Assembly: GCA_027024625.1 (NCBI GenBank)
Contig: JALVRY010000072.1
Span: 1-19,552, forward strand
Origin: Thiotrichaceae bacterium
GTDB taxonomy: Bacteria; Pseudomonadota; Gammaproteobacteria; Thiotrichales; Thiotrichaceae
Reading direction: 5' to 3'
Length of the DNA stretch: 19,552 bases
A model generated the notes under the pieces. It searched no databases, was not told the origin of the DNA, and saw nothing but the letters and a program-made list of their open reading frames with translations. Positions within the stretch are counted from its first letter, which is position 1. Each line of letters starts with the position of its first letter. A program made the position numbers and the translations under genes. This document shows positions 1 through 7,531 of the stretch, piece by piece.

Positions 1-114
1 TTCTGCCATGACTTTTGTCATCGCTGCTGTTAGGGTGGTTTTTCCGTGGTCTACGTGACCTATTGTACCGACATTTACGTGCGGTTTATTACGCTCAAAT
101 TTTTCCTTGGACAT
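1..114 (-). CDS. tuf: Elongation factor Tu, N-terminal fragment (partial, runs off the window)
   Basis: EF-Tu is the GTPase that carries aminoacyl-tRNA to the ribosome. Only the first 38 codons are present, starting at ATG (112-114) and reading [20 protein letters not shown], followed by [11 protein letters not shown]. The P-loop GHVDHGKT is complete, which fixes the family. A GAGGTG Shine-Dalgarno lies about 8 nt before the ATG. The gene is last in a tRNA-Tyr / tRNA-Gly / tRNA-Thr / tuf transcription unit, the order of the tufB operon in E. coli and many other gammaproteobacteria, so it is probably the tRNA-linked tuf copy. The rest of the protein lies outside the window. Confidence 0.97.
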   Translation of the reverse strand, partial: MSKEKFERNKPHVNVGTIGHVDHGKTTLTAAMTKVMAE

Positions 115-184
115 GTTATCAACACCTCATGCAAGATTTATTAAAGTGAATAGACCCGCACTATTCCTAAAACAGGTCAAATAA

Positions 185-260
<76 letters not shown>

Positions 261-369
261 GAAAAAATGAAGCAGCTTTATTAGCAAGAAATTTTACTTT
301 GTATCGACCAACACAAAGCGCAAGACCCCTGACAAACCACTTTAAAACTCAGCCACTTTTGCAATAATT

Positions 370-443
370 TGGAGCGGGTGATGGGAATCGAACCCACGTA
401 GTCAGCTTGGAAGGCTGAAGTTCTACCATTAAACTACACCCGC
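370..443 (-). tRNA. tRNA-Gly (anticodon TCC)
   Basis: A 74-nt minus-strand tRNA with acceptor strand GCGGGTG pairing with CACCCGC, discriminator T and encoded CCA (370-372). The anticodon loop CTTCCAA gives TCC, and the T-arm reads GTGGGTTCGATTCCCAT. It lies 109 nt upstream of the tRNA-Thr and is the counterpart of glyT in the tufB operon. Confidence 0.97.
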
Positions 444-536
444 AAAAGCATAGTAAATTCATAAACATAACGCGATTAATATAAAAGAAACCTTTATGAC
501 ATCAACGCTTAGAATTATGAATTATTGCATCTAAAA

Positions 537-622
<86 letters not shown>

Positions 623-631
623 AATCAAGAA

Positions 632-667
632 GCGACGGATTTTGAGCGAAACCTCCTCTAATGTCAA
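632..667 (-). promoter_or_regulatory. Sigma-70 promoter of the tRNA-tuf operon, stringent type
   Basis: On the minus strand a perfect -35 TTGACA (662-667) is followed after exactly 17 bp by -10 CAAAAT (639-644). The next bases, CCGTCGC, form a GC-rich discriminator running into the likely start near 632. A consensus -35 with a GC-rich discriminator is typical of stable-RNA promoters repressed by ppGpp and DksA. Tyr-tRNA begins about 10 nt later, so the 5' leader is short. Confidence 0.75.
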
Positions 668-731
668 CCACCTTATTTATAAATGTAGCGATTAATTTGC
701 TTTTTTTATTAATTTCCCATTATTAAAAAAC

Positions 732-740
732 TGCTATGCT
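732..740 (+). promoter_or_regulatory. Candidate extended -10 promoter of ugd
   Basis: TGCTATGCT matches the extended -10 pattern TGnTATnnT, with the hexamer TATGCT at 735-740. There is no good -35, as expected for an extended -10 promoter. Transcription would start near 747 and leave a leader of about 77 nt before the ugd ATG. In the rest of the 623-823 gap I see only the divergent tRNA promoter and AT-rich DNA. Confidence 0.35.
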
Positions 741-823
741 TCGTGACCATTAATACATGTCTTGGTTTATCATCAAAATTACAGACATTAGATAAATTTA
801 TTTATTTTTGAGAAGCAATAATT

Positions 824-2149
824 ATGAAAGTAACAATATACGGCTCAGGCTATGTTGGGCTAGTCACTGGAGCTTGTCTTGCACAAGTTGGCAACGATGT
901 ACTTTGCGTTGATATTGATGAAGAAAAGACGGCATTACTAAATAGTGGCGGCATTCCTATTTATGAGCCAGGTCTTGATAAAATCGTTAAAGATAATATT
1001 TCCGCAAATCGTCTGAAATTTACAACATCTGCCGCAGAAGGCACAAAGCATGGTTTATTCCAGTTTATCGCTGTCGGCACCCCACCTGATGAAGACGGCT
1101 CTGCTGACCTTTCTTACGTTCAAGCGGTAGCCAAATCTATTGCAGAAAATATGGACGAGTACCGTATTGTGATTGATAAATCTACTGTTCCAGTTGGTAC
1201 AGCAGATAAGGTTCGTGAAACCATGCTTGCAACACTTAGGGAAAGAGGCCTAGAAGTTGAATTTGACATCGTCTCAAATCCCGAATTCTTAAAAGAAGGG
1301 GCTGCGATTGATGACTTCATGAAGCCAGACCGCATTGTTATTGGCACAGACAACCCTCGCACCACAGAATTAATGCGTGAGCTATACGCACCATTTAATC
1401 GCAACCATGATCGTTTGATCGCGATGGACATCCGCTCAGCTGAATTAACCAAATATGCAGCAAATGCCATGCTAGCAACAAAGATCAGTTTTATGAATGA
1501 GCTATCCAACCTTGCTGAATTATTAGGTGCAGATATTGAGCAAGTACGCAACGGTATTGGTTCTGATCCACGTATTGGCTACAGCTTTATTTATCCGGGC
1601 TGTGGTTATGGCGGTTCTTGCTTTCCAAAAGATGTTCAAGCTCTTGAACGTACCGCTAACGAAATTGGTTATAAAGCAGAATTACTCTCTGCTGTTGAGT
1701 CAGTTAATAATCGACAAAAAGAAAAGACTTTCGAAAAGCTTCAGCGCCACTATGGCGACACGCTTAAAGATAAAACCATTGCACTCTGGGGACTTTCATT
1801 CAAACCCAATACCGATGATATGCGTGCAGCATCTAGCCGAGTGCTAATGGAATCACTGTGGGAAATTGGAGCCAAGGTGCAAGCCTACGACCCTGTTGCA
1901 TCAGAAGAATGCGAACGAATTTATGGTAAGCGTGATGACCTCACGCTATGTAATACTGCCGAACAAACATTAGAAGGAGCTGACTGCTTAACTATTGTTA
2001 CAGAATGGAATGAGTTCCGCAGCCCCAACTTTGATGACCTCAAGGCAAAACTCAAAGATCCTGTTATTGTGGATGGTCGTAATTTATATGACCCTAACCA
2101 TATGGAGAGCCTAGGCATTAGCTATTATGCTATCGGACGAGGCCTTTAA
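824..2149 (+). CDS. ugd: UDP-glucose 6-dehydrogenase
   Basis: Oxidises UDP-glucose to UDP-glucuronate with two NAD+, giving a precursor for exopolysaccharide, capsule or modified LPS in the cytoplasm. The 441 residues are full length for the family. The N-terminal Rossmann loop [10 protein letters not shown] is at residues 7-16, the DKST segment at 118-121, NPEFLKEG at 152-159 and the conserved Lys at 210. The catalytic cysteine is Cys266 in [10 protein letters not shown]. The C-terminal domain holds [15 protein letters not shown] and an Arg in VDGRNLYDP. The start has a GAGAAG Shine-Dalgarno about 10 nt upstream. The gene stands alone, and a hairpin terminator begins 11 nt after the stop. 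The nearest sugar-nucleotide-using genes in the window are the glycosyltransferases at 9850-11483, too far away to call an operon. Confidence 0.96.
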   Translation: MKVTIYGSGYVGLVTGACLAQVGNDVLCVDIDEEKTALLNSGGIPIYEPGLDKIVKDNISANRLKFTTSAAEGTKHGLFQFIAVGTPPDEDGSADLSYVQAVAKSIAENMDEYRIVIDKSTVPVGTADKVRETMLATLRERGLEVEFDIVSNPEFLKEGAAIDDFMKPDRIVIGTDNPRTTELMRELYAPFNRNHDRLIAMDIRSAELTKYAANAMLATKISFMNELSNLAELLGADIEQVRNGIGSDPRIGYSFIYPGCGYGGSCFPKDVQALERTANEIGYKAELLSAVESVNNRQKEKTFEKLQRHYGDTLKDKTIALWGLSFKPNTDDMRAASSRVLMESLWEIGAKVQAYDPVASEECERIYGKRDDLTLCNTAEQTLEGADCLTIVTEWNEFRSPNFDDLKAKLKDPVIVDGRNLYDPNHMESLGISYYAIGRGL

Positions 2150-2160
2150 AATCTGAAGAT

Positions 2161-2203
2161 GAGCGTGCAAATAGTTTCAAGCTCTATTTGTACGCTCACT
2201 TTT
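2161..2203 (+). terminator. Rho-independent terminator of ugd
   Basis: GAGCGTGCAAATAG (2161-2174) pairs with CTATTTGTACGCTC (2184-2197) in a 14-bp stem with one G-U pair and a 9-nt loop, followed by ACTTTT on the plus strand. The right arm and loop overlap the last codons and stop (2177-2179) of the convergent DUF455 gene. The T-run is short, so termination may be partial. It may also act on the opposing transcript. Confidence 0.7.
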
Positions 2204-3019
2204 AATTTCCTTTATCCACTGCTTTTCCATTTCAACAAGCTGATCCAACTCATCTTGTGTAAAGCCAGCCTGTAAACGAGCCTCGGTATAAAAAGGCCCA
2301 CGCAAAAAACCTCCCATATATTTTTTCAACAATGTCTGAAATGTTGAAATAGGCTCTAACCCTCGCTGATCACAACAATAATGAAACCATCGTGAGCCAA
2401 TTTTCACATGCCCTATCTCATCCCTTAGAATAATTTTAAGCACTTCAACCGTTTCATGATCCCCTGCTTGATCTAAGCGTTCCATCATACCGGGGGTTAC
2501 ATCCAAGCCTCTGGCTTCTAGCACTCGCGGAACTAATGCCATTCGCTCCATCACATCATGATCAGTTTTAACCGTCATTTCCCACAAACCATTATGTGCA
2601 GGAAAATCACCATACTCATAGTCCATTGACCGCAAACGATCCTCCAGCAAACCGTAATGATAAGATTCCTCAGATGCAACTTTTAACCAATCCGTATAGA
2701 ACTCATCAGGCATATCACGAAAGCGATAAACAGCATCCAAAGCTAAGTTTATTGCATTAAATTCAATATGAGCAACAGCATGTAATAAGGCGGCTCGCCC
2801 CTGATCTGTATGCAAACTTCGGCGCTTTAATTTAGAAGGCTTAACCAGTGCTGGTTGCTCAGGCTTGCCCGCAGATTTAACCTTTAAGACATCATCAGCA
2901 TCACACTCTCTAGCTATCAAACCTTCCTGCCATTGAGCATATAAGGCAACAACCTTATTTCGTTTTTCTTGCACGTCTGTTTCAAGCAAACAGTCATATG
3001 TAGCTTTATACAATCCCAA
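2177..3019 (-). CDS. DUF455 family ferritin-like protein
   Basis: 280 residues matching the DUF455 family, a predicted ferritin-like helical bundle that probably binds two metal ions; no reaction is firmly assigned. Visible signatures are AVAHIEFNAINLALDA (81-96), ASEESYHYGLL (115-125), EARGLDVTPGM (168-178) and RDEIGHVKIGSRWF (199-212). They supply the Glu and His residues expected for a diiron centre: Glu86, Glu117/118, His121, Glu201 and His204. The start is TTG (3017-3019), displayed as Met. I accept it because AGAGAGG lies 8 nt upstream and an in-frame TAA sits two codons before. The gene is alone on its strand, 185 bp downstream of the glycerate kinase stop, with its 3' end inside the ugd terminator. 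A role in tRNA modification or redox protection is only a guess from the fold. Confidence 0.9.
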   Translation of the reverse strand: MGLYKATYDCLLETDVQEKRNKVVALYAQWQEGLIARECDADDVLKVKSAGKPEQPALVKPSKLKRRSLHTDQGRAALLHAVAHIEFNAINLALDAVYRFRDMPDEFYTDWLKVASEESYHYGLLEDRLRSMDYEYGDFPAHNGLWEMTVKTDHDVMERMALVPRVLEARGLDVTPGMMERLDQAGDHETVEVLKIILRDEIGHVKIGSRWFHYCCDQRGLEPISTFQTLLKKYMGGFLRGPFYTEARLQAGFTQDELDQLVEMEKQWIKEIKSERTNRA

Positions 3020-3204
3020 TACTTAAACCTCTCTAATCACATGCTCTATTTTTATGTAACTGATATTATGCACCACAACCACCAACATAGTCTTGTAGCC
3101 TAAAATTTTCAGCTGTTCTGTTTAAAGAAAGGAGGCTCTATGTGAATCATAGTGGATAATGGTTTGAATTCTTCAAATATGCTTTGGATAGTGAAAAAAC
3201 ACCT

Positions 3205-4419
3205 TTACAACAACTTCAAACCAATAAGCAAATCCGCCACATTGGTTCGACTCGCACCTGTGAAGATAAGGTCACCGCTCTCTTCGAGCAATAAATTGGA
3301 ATTTGCTCTCTGTAAACAATACTCTGCACTCACACCGTACAGCTCGCCTCGTTGTACGGTACGACCATCCACTAAAGCTCCCGCATCAATGGTATTCCCA
3401 TCAATACCATCAGTAGACATTGAAAGCAGCCACATATTATCTTTTCCTGACATCTCGATAGCCGCAGACAAGGCTAAATGCTGATTTCTACCACCATTTC
3501 CAGCATTTTTTGGTAGCTGCACAACTGTCTCTCCACCCCAAATTACTATATCTGTTGTAGATTGCTCTAATCGCCTAACGAGCTTTTTTCCCATTAGCTC
3601 AGCATCATCATTAAGATATTCATCAATAAGCTCAACCGAATAACCCAAGCCTTCTGCTTTTTGTTTTGCCGCATATTTAGCATCATTTAAACATGCAATA
3701 ACTTTCCAAGAGAAAGATTCTGGCAGGCTTTGTTGTTTATTACGGGAAAGTAAATCAGCAATAAATGGAGGCAGATTATCAGGAACTTTTTGCTTATCAT
3801 CAGGAAATAATAAACCAGATCCAATAACTGATGGATCATCGCCTTGCACATCAGAAATCATCAGGCATTGTACTTTTCGCGACCTTAGATATTTCCAAAG
3901 CCCCCCGCCCTTAATTTCGGATAAGCCCTTTCTTACTGAATTAATCTCACGTATGCCATAGCCACTTGCTAATAAATAATCCGTGGTCGATTGCAAATCA
4001 CTCAGCAACACACCTTCTTGCAGCACCTCGACCAAACTAGATGTACCACCAGAAATTAGTACCAAGCAGTAAGCATTGTCAGGAATAGCTTTAATAAACT
4101 GTATTAGTTTTTTACCTGCAAGCAAGCTATCAGTTGTTGGTATGGGATGCCCCCCAGCTACACAATCGATCAAAGGATTTTCTAATAAAGTTCCAGAAAA
4201 ATTTTCGGGCTTACTTATCACCAAGCCTTTTAATAGCTTTTCTTGCAAAGCATCCAATGCACCCTGCATCATGACATCGGCCACCTTGCCAACTGCGATA
4301 ACATAGTATTCTTGCAAAGAACCTAATTGCTGCAAATATTCTTTAACAACCACATCGCCTGCCACAGAATCAATAGCAGCTGTATAAATTTCCAGTAAAT
4401 GTTTACGCTCTAATTCCAC
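3205..4419 (-). CDS. Glycerate kinase, MOFRL/DUF4147 type (glycerate 2-kinase class)
   Basis: Phosphorylates D-glycerate, most likely to 2-phosphoglycerate as for bacterial members of this class; the product isomer cannot be read from sequence. The 404 residues are near the family length. The DUF4147 domain covers about 1-230, with GKVADVM (44-50), GGHPIP (89-94), ISGGTSSL (122-129) and GDDPSVIGSG (193-202). The MOFRL domain runs from about 290 to 400, with GGETVV (295-300), GGRNQHLAL (309-317), STDGIDGNT (335-343) and TGASRTNVADL (387-397). The glycine-rich loop is SGGTSS rather than the more usual SGGGSA. The start is GTG (4417-4419), only 8 nt after the HopJ stop and with a poor Shine-Dalgarno, so translation may be coupled to the upstream gene. 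Confidence 0.9.
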   Translation of the reverse strand: MELERKHLLEIYTAAIDSVAGDVVVKEYLQQLGSLQEYYVIAVGKVADVMMQGALDALQEKLLKGLVISKPENFSGTLLENPLIDCVAGGHPIPTTDSLLAGKKLIQFIKAIPDNAYCLVLISGGTSSLVEVLQEGVLLSDLQSTTDYLLASGYGIREINSVRKGLSEIKGGGLWKYLRSRKVQCLMISDVQGDDPSVIGSGLLFPDDKQKVPDNLPPFIADLLSRNKQQSLPESFSWKVIACLNDAKYAAKQKAEGLGYSVELIDEYLNDDAELMGKKLVRRLEQSTTDIVIWGGETVVQLPKNAGNGGRNQHLALSAAIEMSGKDNMWLLSMSTDGIDGNTIDAGALVDGRTVQRGELYGVSAEYCLQRANSNLLLEESGDLIFTGASRTNVADLLIGLKLL

Positions 4420-4427
4420 AACAAGAC

Positions 4428-4772
4428 TTATTTCAAAACTAATGCTTCAGAATCAAACACGATTCCCTGCCAACCTGATTTTATAAAATTACGAATATTC
4501 TGATGATCAGCACCATTGGGGTTAGCAAGCACATCATCTCGATAGTACGCTCCAAAACACGCTAATGTCTCTTGCTCAGTAAAGCCTTGCAACTTGGCAA
4601 AATAAAATAATTTACACGAGCCTGAATTCTCACCTGCTTGATTCAATAACGCTCCGTTCATAAAAGATGTTTCGTTAAACACGTACAATTGATCTATTAC
4701 AGCCATAGTATCTGAAAATTCCAGCATCTCAGGTGATGATTTCAACGTACTTACGAAAGTATCCAACGTCAT
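4428..4772 (-). CDS. HopJ-family protein (PF08888-like)
   Basis: 114 residues with the strongly conserved HopJ pattern: TSFMNGALLNQAGENSGSCK (35-54), EQETLACFGAYYRDDVL (66-82), then DHQNIRNFIKSGW (89-101). The family is named after a Pseudomonas syringae type III candidate effector but is common in free-living bacteria without that system. Nothing in this window suggests secretion: there is no signal peptide and no type III gene. Its cellular role is unknown. The ATG (4770-4772) has a weak TAGGAA site about 6 nt upstream. It is first in a probable two-gene unit with glycerate kinase (8-nt gap), so a link to glycerate or hydroxypyruvate metabolism is possible but unproven. Confidence 0.88.
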   Translation of the reverse strand: MTLDTFVSTLKSSPEMLEFSDTMAVIDQLYVFNETSFMNGALLNQAGENSGSCKLFYFAKLQGFTEQETLACFGAYYRDDVLANPNGADHQNIRNFIKSGWQGIVFDSEALVLK

Positions 4773-4814
4773 TTTTATTCCTAGGATTAAAATAATTAAT
4801 AAAAGATAAAAAAC

Positions 4815-4838
4815 AATAACCGTATCTATTAGGTTATT
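4815..4838. promoter_or_regulatory. Inverted repeat between divergent HopJ and DUF2189 genes
   Basis: AATAACC (4815-4821) and GGTTATT (4832-4838) form a perfect 7-bp dyad with a 10-bp spacer, in the 125-bp gap between two divergently transcribed genes. The spacing of about 17 bp between half-site centres suits a dimeric regulator on one face of the helix. There is no T-run, so it is not a terminator. The regulator is unknown. Confidence 0.35.
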
Positions 4839-4897
4839 CTATAGTCAGAGGAGTATATACCACAAATACAGTTACCATACGTTCAGAGGAGGAAATT

Positions 4898-5680
4898 ATG
4901 GGCACATCAAATACGACGAAACTGGTTGCCGTCACACAACAGCATCCTGTACAAAAAATAGAATTATCAACGCCATTTGAGTGGATAAAAAAAGGATTTC
5001 AAGACCTTAAAATGACCCCCGTACCAAGCTTGCTATACGGGCTAGGCTTTGCACTAATTGGCTTAGTACTTATCTTTGTAGCCGCCAATAATCCAATATG
5101 GTCAGCTTCATTAGTCGCCACCTTTTTTCTAGTCGGACCTTTCCTAGCCGTCGGCCTCTACCACCTAAGCCGACAAATTGAGGAAGGCGAAGACCCCTGC
5201 CTACTAGATTCACTCAGTAGCATTAAAGAAAACATTGTTCCTTTGGGAATTTTTGTTACCGTGCTTGGCTTTATTATGATGATTTGGATGCGGATAGCTG
5301 CTTTGGTTGCAGGTGTCTACTTTGGCAATGTTGACCTTATTGCAAAGGGCTGGACTATTATTTTAACTAACGAGCAATCAATTGAATTTATTGCATTCTT
5401 TACTCTGTTTGGATTCTTTATCGCCAATATTGCATTCTCTATTAGCTTGGTCGCAATACCAATGATCATGCACCGTAAAGTTGATTTTTTAACCGCCATC
5501 ACAACCAGCTTACGAGCCGTGGTAAAAAACCCTTTGCCCCTGCTAGTTTGGGCAATACTTATTGTTGTATTAATTCATCTTGGCTTTTTTGCGGCATTTA
5601 TTGGCTTAGCCGTAACGTTTCCAATTATCGGTCATGCAAGTTGGCATGCATATCGTGATCTCGTTGGTGATAAACAGTAA
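4898..5680 (+). CDS. DUF2189 family inner-membrane protein
   Basis: 260 residues with at least five hydrophobic segments, at about 43-62, 69-90, 113-140, 162-190 and 213-243. The family signature is seen in WIKKGFQDLKMTPVPSLLYG (29-48), YHLSRQIEEGEDP (88-100) and the C-terminal FPIIGHASWHAYRDL (241-255). DUF2189 proteins are common in proteobacteria and have no established function. The ATG has a strong AGAGGAGG Shine-Dalgarno 5 nt upstream. The gene is a single-gene unit, divergent from HopJ-glycerate kinase, and ends about 60 bp before a hairpin shared with the converging coiled-coil gene. Confidence 0.88.
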   Translation: MGTSNTTKLVAVTQQHPVQKIELSTPFEWIKKGFQDLKMTPVPSLLYGLGFALIGLVLIFVAANNPIWSASLVATFFLVGPFLAVGLYHLSRQIEEGEDPCLLDSLSSIKENIVPLGIFVTVLGFIMMIWMRIAALVAGVYFGNVDLIAKGWTIILTNEQSIEFIAFFTLFGFFIANIAFSISLVAIPMIMHRKVDFLTAITTSLRAVVKNPLPLLVWAILIVVLIHLGFFAAFIGLAVTFPIIGHASWHAYRDLVGDKQ

Positions 5681-5738
5681 TAATTCTACACGAGATATTT
5701 CACACAAAGATCTCTAAAAACACCACAAACTTGAAAAC

Positions 5739-5770
5739 ACCTGAATTCGTAAATCAATACGAATTCAGGT
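5739..5770. terminator. Bidirectional hairpin terminator between converging genes
   Basis: ACCTGAATTCGTA (5739-5751) and TACGAATTCAGGT (5758-5770) form a perfect 13-bp stem with a 6-nt loop, in the gap between the DUF2189 gene (plus) and the coiled-coil gene (minus). On the minus strand it is followed by GTTTTC, and on the plus strand only by TCACCT. It therefore best serves the minus-strand gene, whose stop is 12 bp away. Confidence 0.75.
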
Positions 5771-5782
5771 TCACCTATAACT

Positions 5783-7384
5783 CTACCAAGACCAAGGCAT
5801 CATTCGACGCACACCTTTCATAGCTGGAGTAACTTCTGTCGACATCTTATTCATTGCCACATTCATTGACTCAACCTGCCCATTTAGACCATCCATGTGA
5901 CTCTCCATTTGAGCCATTTCTTCTGAAATCTTCGGCATTGTTCCCATTGTTTTTGCCATTACACGTGTATTTTTATTCATAGCAACTATTTCTGTAGACA
6001 TCACACCCATTGTGTCACTAATGTTTGCCATACTAATTTTCATATCTTCCATATCAGCAGACATATTAGTAACTGCACGTTCCATAATTGAAATGAGATA
6101 CACTACAAAGACAATACCAACAACAGCTAAAATTGCACTTGGAATAGCAAACCAACGAGCTTTTCTAAAGTTCCCCTCTTGAACTGAATGTTCTTCTTTT
6201 AACATATCCAAAGTCAATGTTTGTAGCTTTTCCTGATGATCTCGGTGAGATTGATTTGATGTTTCTATTTGCGACTGCAAAGCTAAAATATTCTCACGAT
6301 GAATTTCTTTTTGCTGCTTCACATCATCCTGCATTAACATAAATGTTTTCTCTAAACCAGATAACATCTTAGCAGTCGCTTCCGCTTGCTCTTTTGATTG
6401 TTGCTGAATACTTTTTTGTAGCTCAATCAAGGACTCACGCATACCTTTATTCAAAACTTCAACTTGAGCTTGCTGATGTTTCTCTCGCTTATCCAAAGTA
6501 TCATGTGTTTTTTCGAAGGCTTGGTGAAAATCTTGAGTAATTTTCTGCATTCCTTCATGCTGCTGACTTGATTGTTTCTCAATATTTTTTTGCAGGCTAT
6601 TCATACCTTTCTGAACATTTTTGCTCAATGCCTCTGCATGCTTTTGCTGCTGTTCATCACGCTTAGCTATTGCTATGTTGATCTGTTCAAATACCTGTTG
6701 CAAACCTTGGGTAACTTTCTCCATCCCCGCTGTTTGCTGTAAGGATTGCTGTTGCATATTTTCTTGCAGACTTAACAGACTTTTTTGCACTCCTTCATTT
6801 AACAAATCAAATTGCTTTTGCTGAAAACGATCACGGTTCTCCATACCTTGATTATTTTGTGCAACAACCTGCTGCAAGCTAGACGAAAGCTCCGATAAAC
6901 TTTTATTCTGATGTTTCGCTTGCTCTTGCATATTCTTTTGCAAGGTCAGTAGCGTTTCTTGCAAGCCATCTTTCAAATGATCCATTTGAGCTTGGTGGCG
7001 CTCATCTCGCTGATCAATACTTTTTTCTAAGGTTTGAAATGTTTTCTGTAGGCCTATCGACATTTGTGCAATATTTCTACTTTGTTCTGCCATTTGCTCT
7101 TTAATATTGCTTTGTAATAATTGCAAAGTCTCCTTCAACCCCAAACTAAGATTTTGCACTTGTGTATCTTGATGCTTACCTTGCTCATTCAAGCCTGTAT
7201 GAACACGCTCAAAGGTTTCCCCCACTTGCTTAGTTAAACGAGAAAGTGCATCAGCAAGCTGCTGTGTATTTTTTTCAGAACTATCTTTGATAATTTCGAT
7301 ATTTTTTTCTAATAATTTAGTTAACTCTTCAAGATGAATGTCGGCCTTCTTTTTAGTCTTTACCGACGAGTGAGTTTCTGTCAT
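5783..7384 (-). CDS. Membrane-anchored coiled-coil protein with five 58-residue repeats (function unknown)
   Basis: I do not recognise this 533-residue protein. Residues 1-405 are Gln/Glu/Lys-rich, predicted long coiled coil, and contain no Cys. Five consecutive units of exactly 58 residues run 40-97, 98-155, 156-213, 214-271 and 272-329, with a half unit at 330-358. Recurring elements are GLQxxF about residue 14 of each unit, KRDExxQ near 28, and LQKNxxxQ closing it. One transmembrane helix, about 410-433, follows the basic FRKAR, which suggests the N-terminus is cytoplasmic. The C-terminal 100 residues hold 20 Met, placed mainly at heptad a/d positions, and end RRMMPWSW. The ATG has GGGGAA 8 nt upstream. 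It is a single-gene unit. A scaffold, tether or chemoreceptor-like signalling rod is conceivable, but no methylation or HAMP motif is evident. Confidence 0.85.
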   Translation of the reverse strand: MTETHSSVKTKKKADIHLEELTKLLEKNIEIIKDSSEKNTQQLADALSRLTKQVGETFERVHTGLNEQGKHQDTQVQNLSLGLKETLQLLQSNIKEQMAEQSRNIAQMSIGLQKTFQTLEKSIDQRDERHQAQMDHLKDGLQETLLTLQKNMQEQAKHQNKSLSELSSSLQQVVAQNNQGMENRDRFQQKQFDLLNEGVQKSLLSLQENMQQQSLQQTAGMEKVTQGLQQVFEQINIAIAKRDEQQQKHAEALSKNVQKGMNSLQKNIEKQSSQQHEGMQKITQDFHQAFEKTHDTLDKREKHQQAQVEVLNKGMRESLIELQKSIQQQSKEQAEATAKMLSGLEKTFMLMQDDVKQQKEIHRENILALQSQIETSNQSHRDHQEKLQTLTLDMLKEEHSVQEGNFRKARWFAIPSAILAVVGIVFVVYLISIMERAVTNMSADMEDMKISMANISDTMGVMSTEIVAMNKNTRVMAKTMGTMPKISEEMAQMESHMDGLNGQVESMNVAMNKMSTEVTPAMKGVRRMMPWSW

Positions 7385-7462
7385 TTAAAATTCCCCAATC
7401 ACAAATTGATTTTGTTAAAATATATTGCGTTAGTGTATTCTAATATATTAATGCAATCTAGC

Positions 7463-7491
7463 CTTATAAGACTTACTTTTGGATTGCTCAA
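7463..7491 (-). promoter_or_regulatory. Candidate sigma-70 promoter of the coiled-coil gene
   Basis: On the minus strand TTGAGC (7486-7491) and TATAAG (7463-7468) are separated by exactly 17 bp, matching the -35 and -10 consensus at 4 and 5 of 6 bases. The start would fall near 7456, leaving a leader of about 70 nt before the ATG at 7384. Confidence 0.45.
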
Positions 7492-7531
7492 GCACTCATG
7501 CTACTGTCACCACACACTATCTCAAAAAATC

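Noticed and set aside
1120..1551. A 143-codon minus-strand frame inside ugd
   Set aside because: It is a shadow of a fully supported gene, with no features of its own.
3128..3484. A strong AAAGGAGG followed by ATG TGA, then a 110-codon plus-strand frame from GTG 3152
   Set aside because: The ATG is followed at once by a stop. The longer frame lies mostly antisense to the end of the glycerate kinase gene, and its protein has no recognisable features.
4428..4772. Type III secretion effector locus suggested by the HopJ name
   Set aside because: No secretion, chaperone or regulator gene nearby. The family is widespread in bacteria without type III systems.
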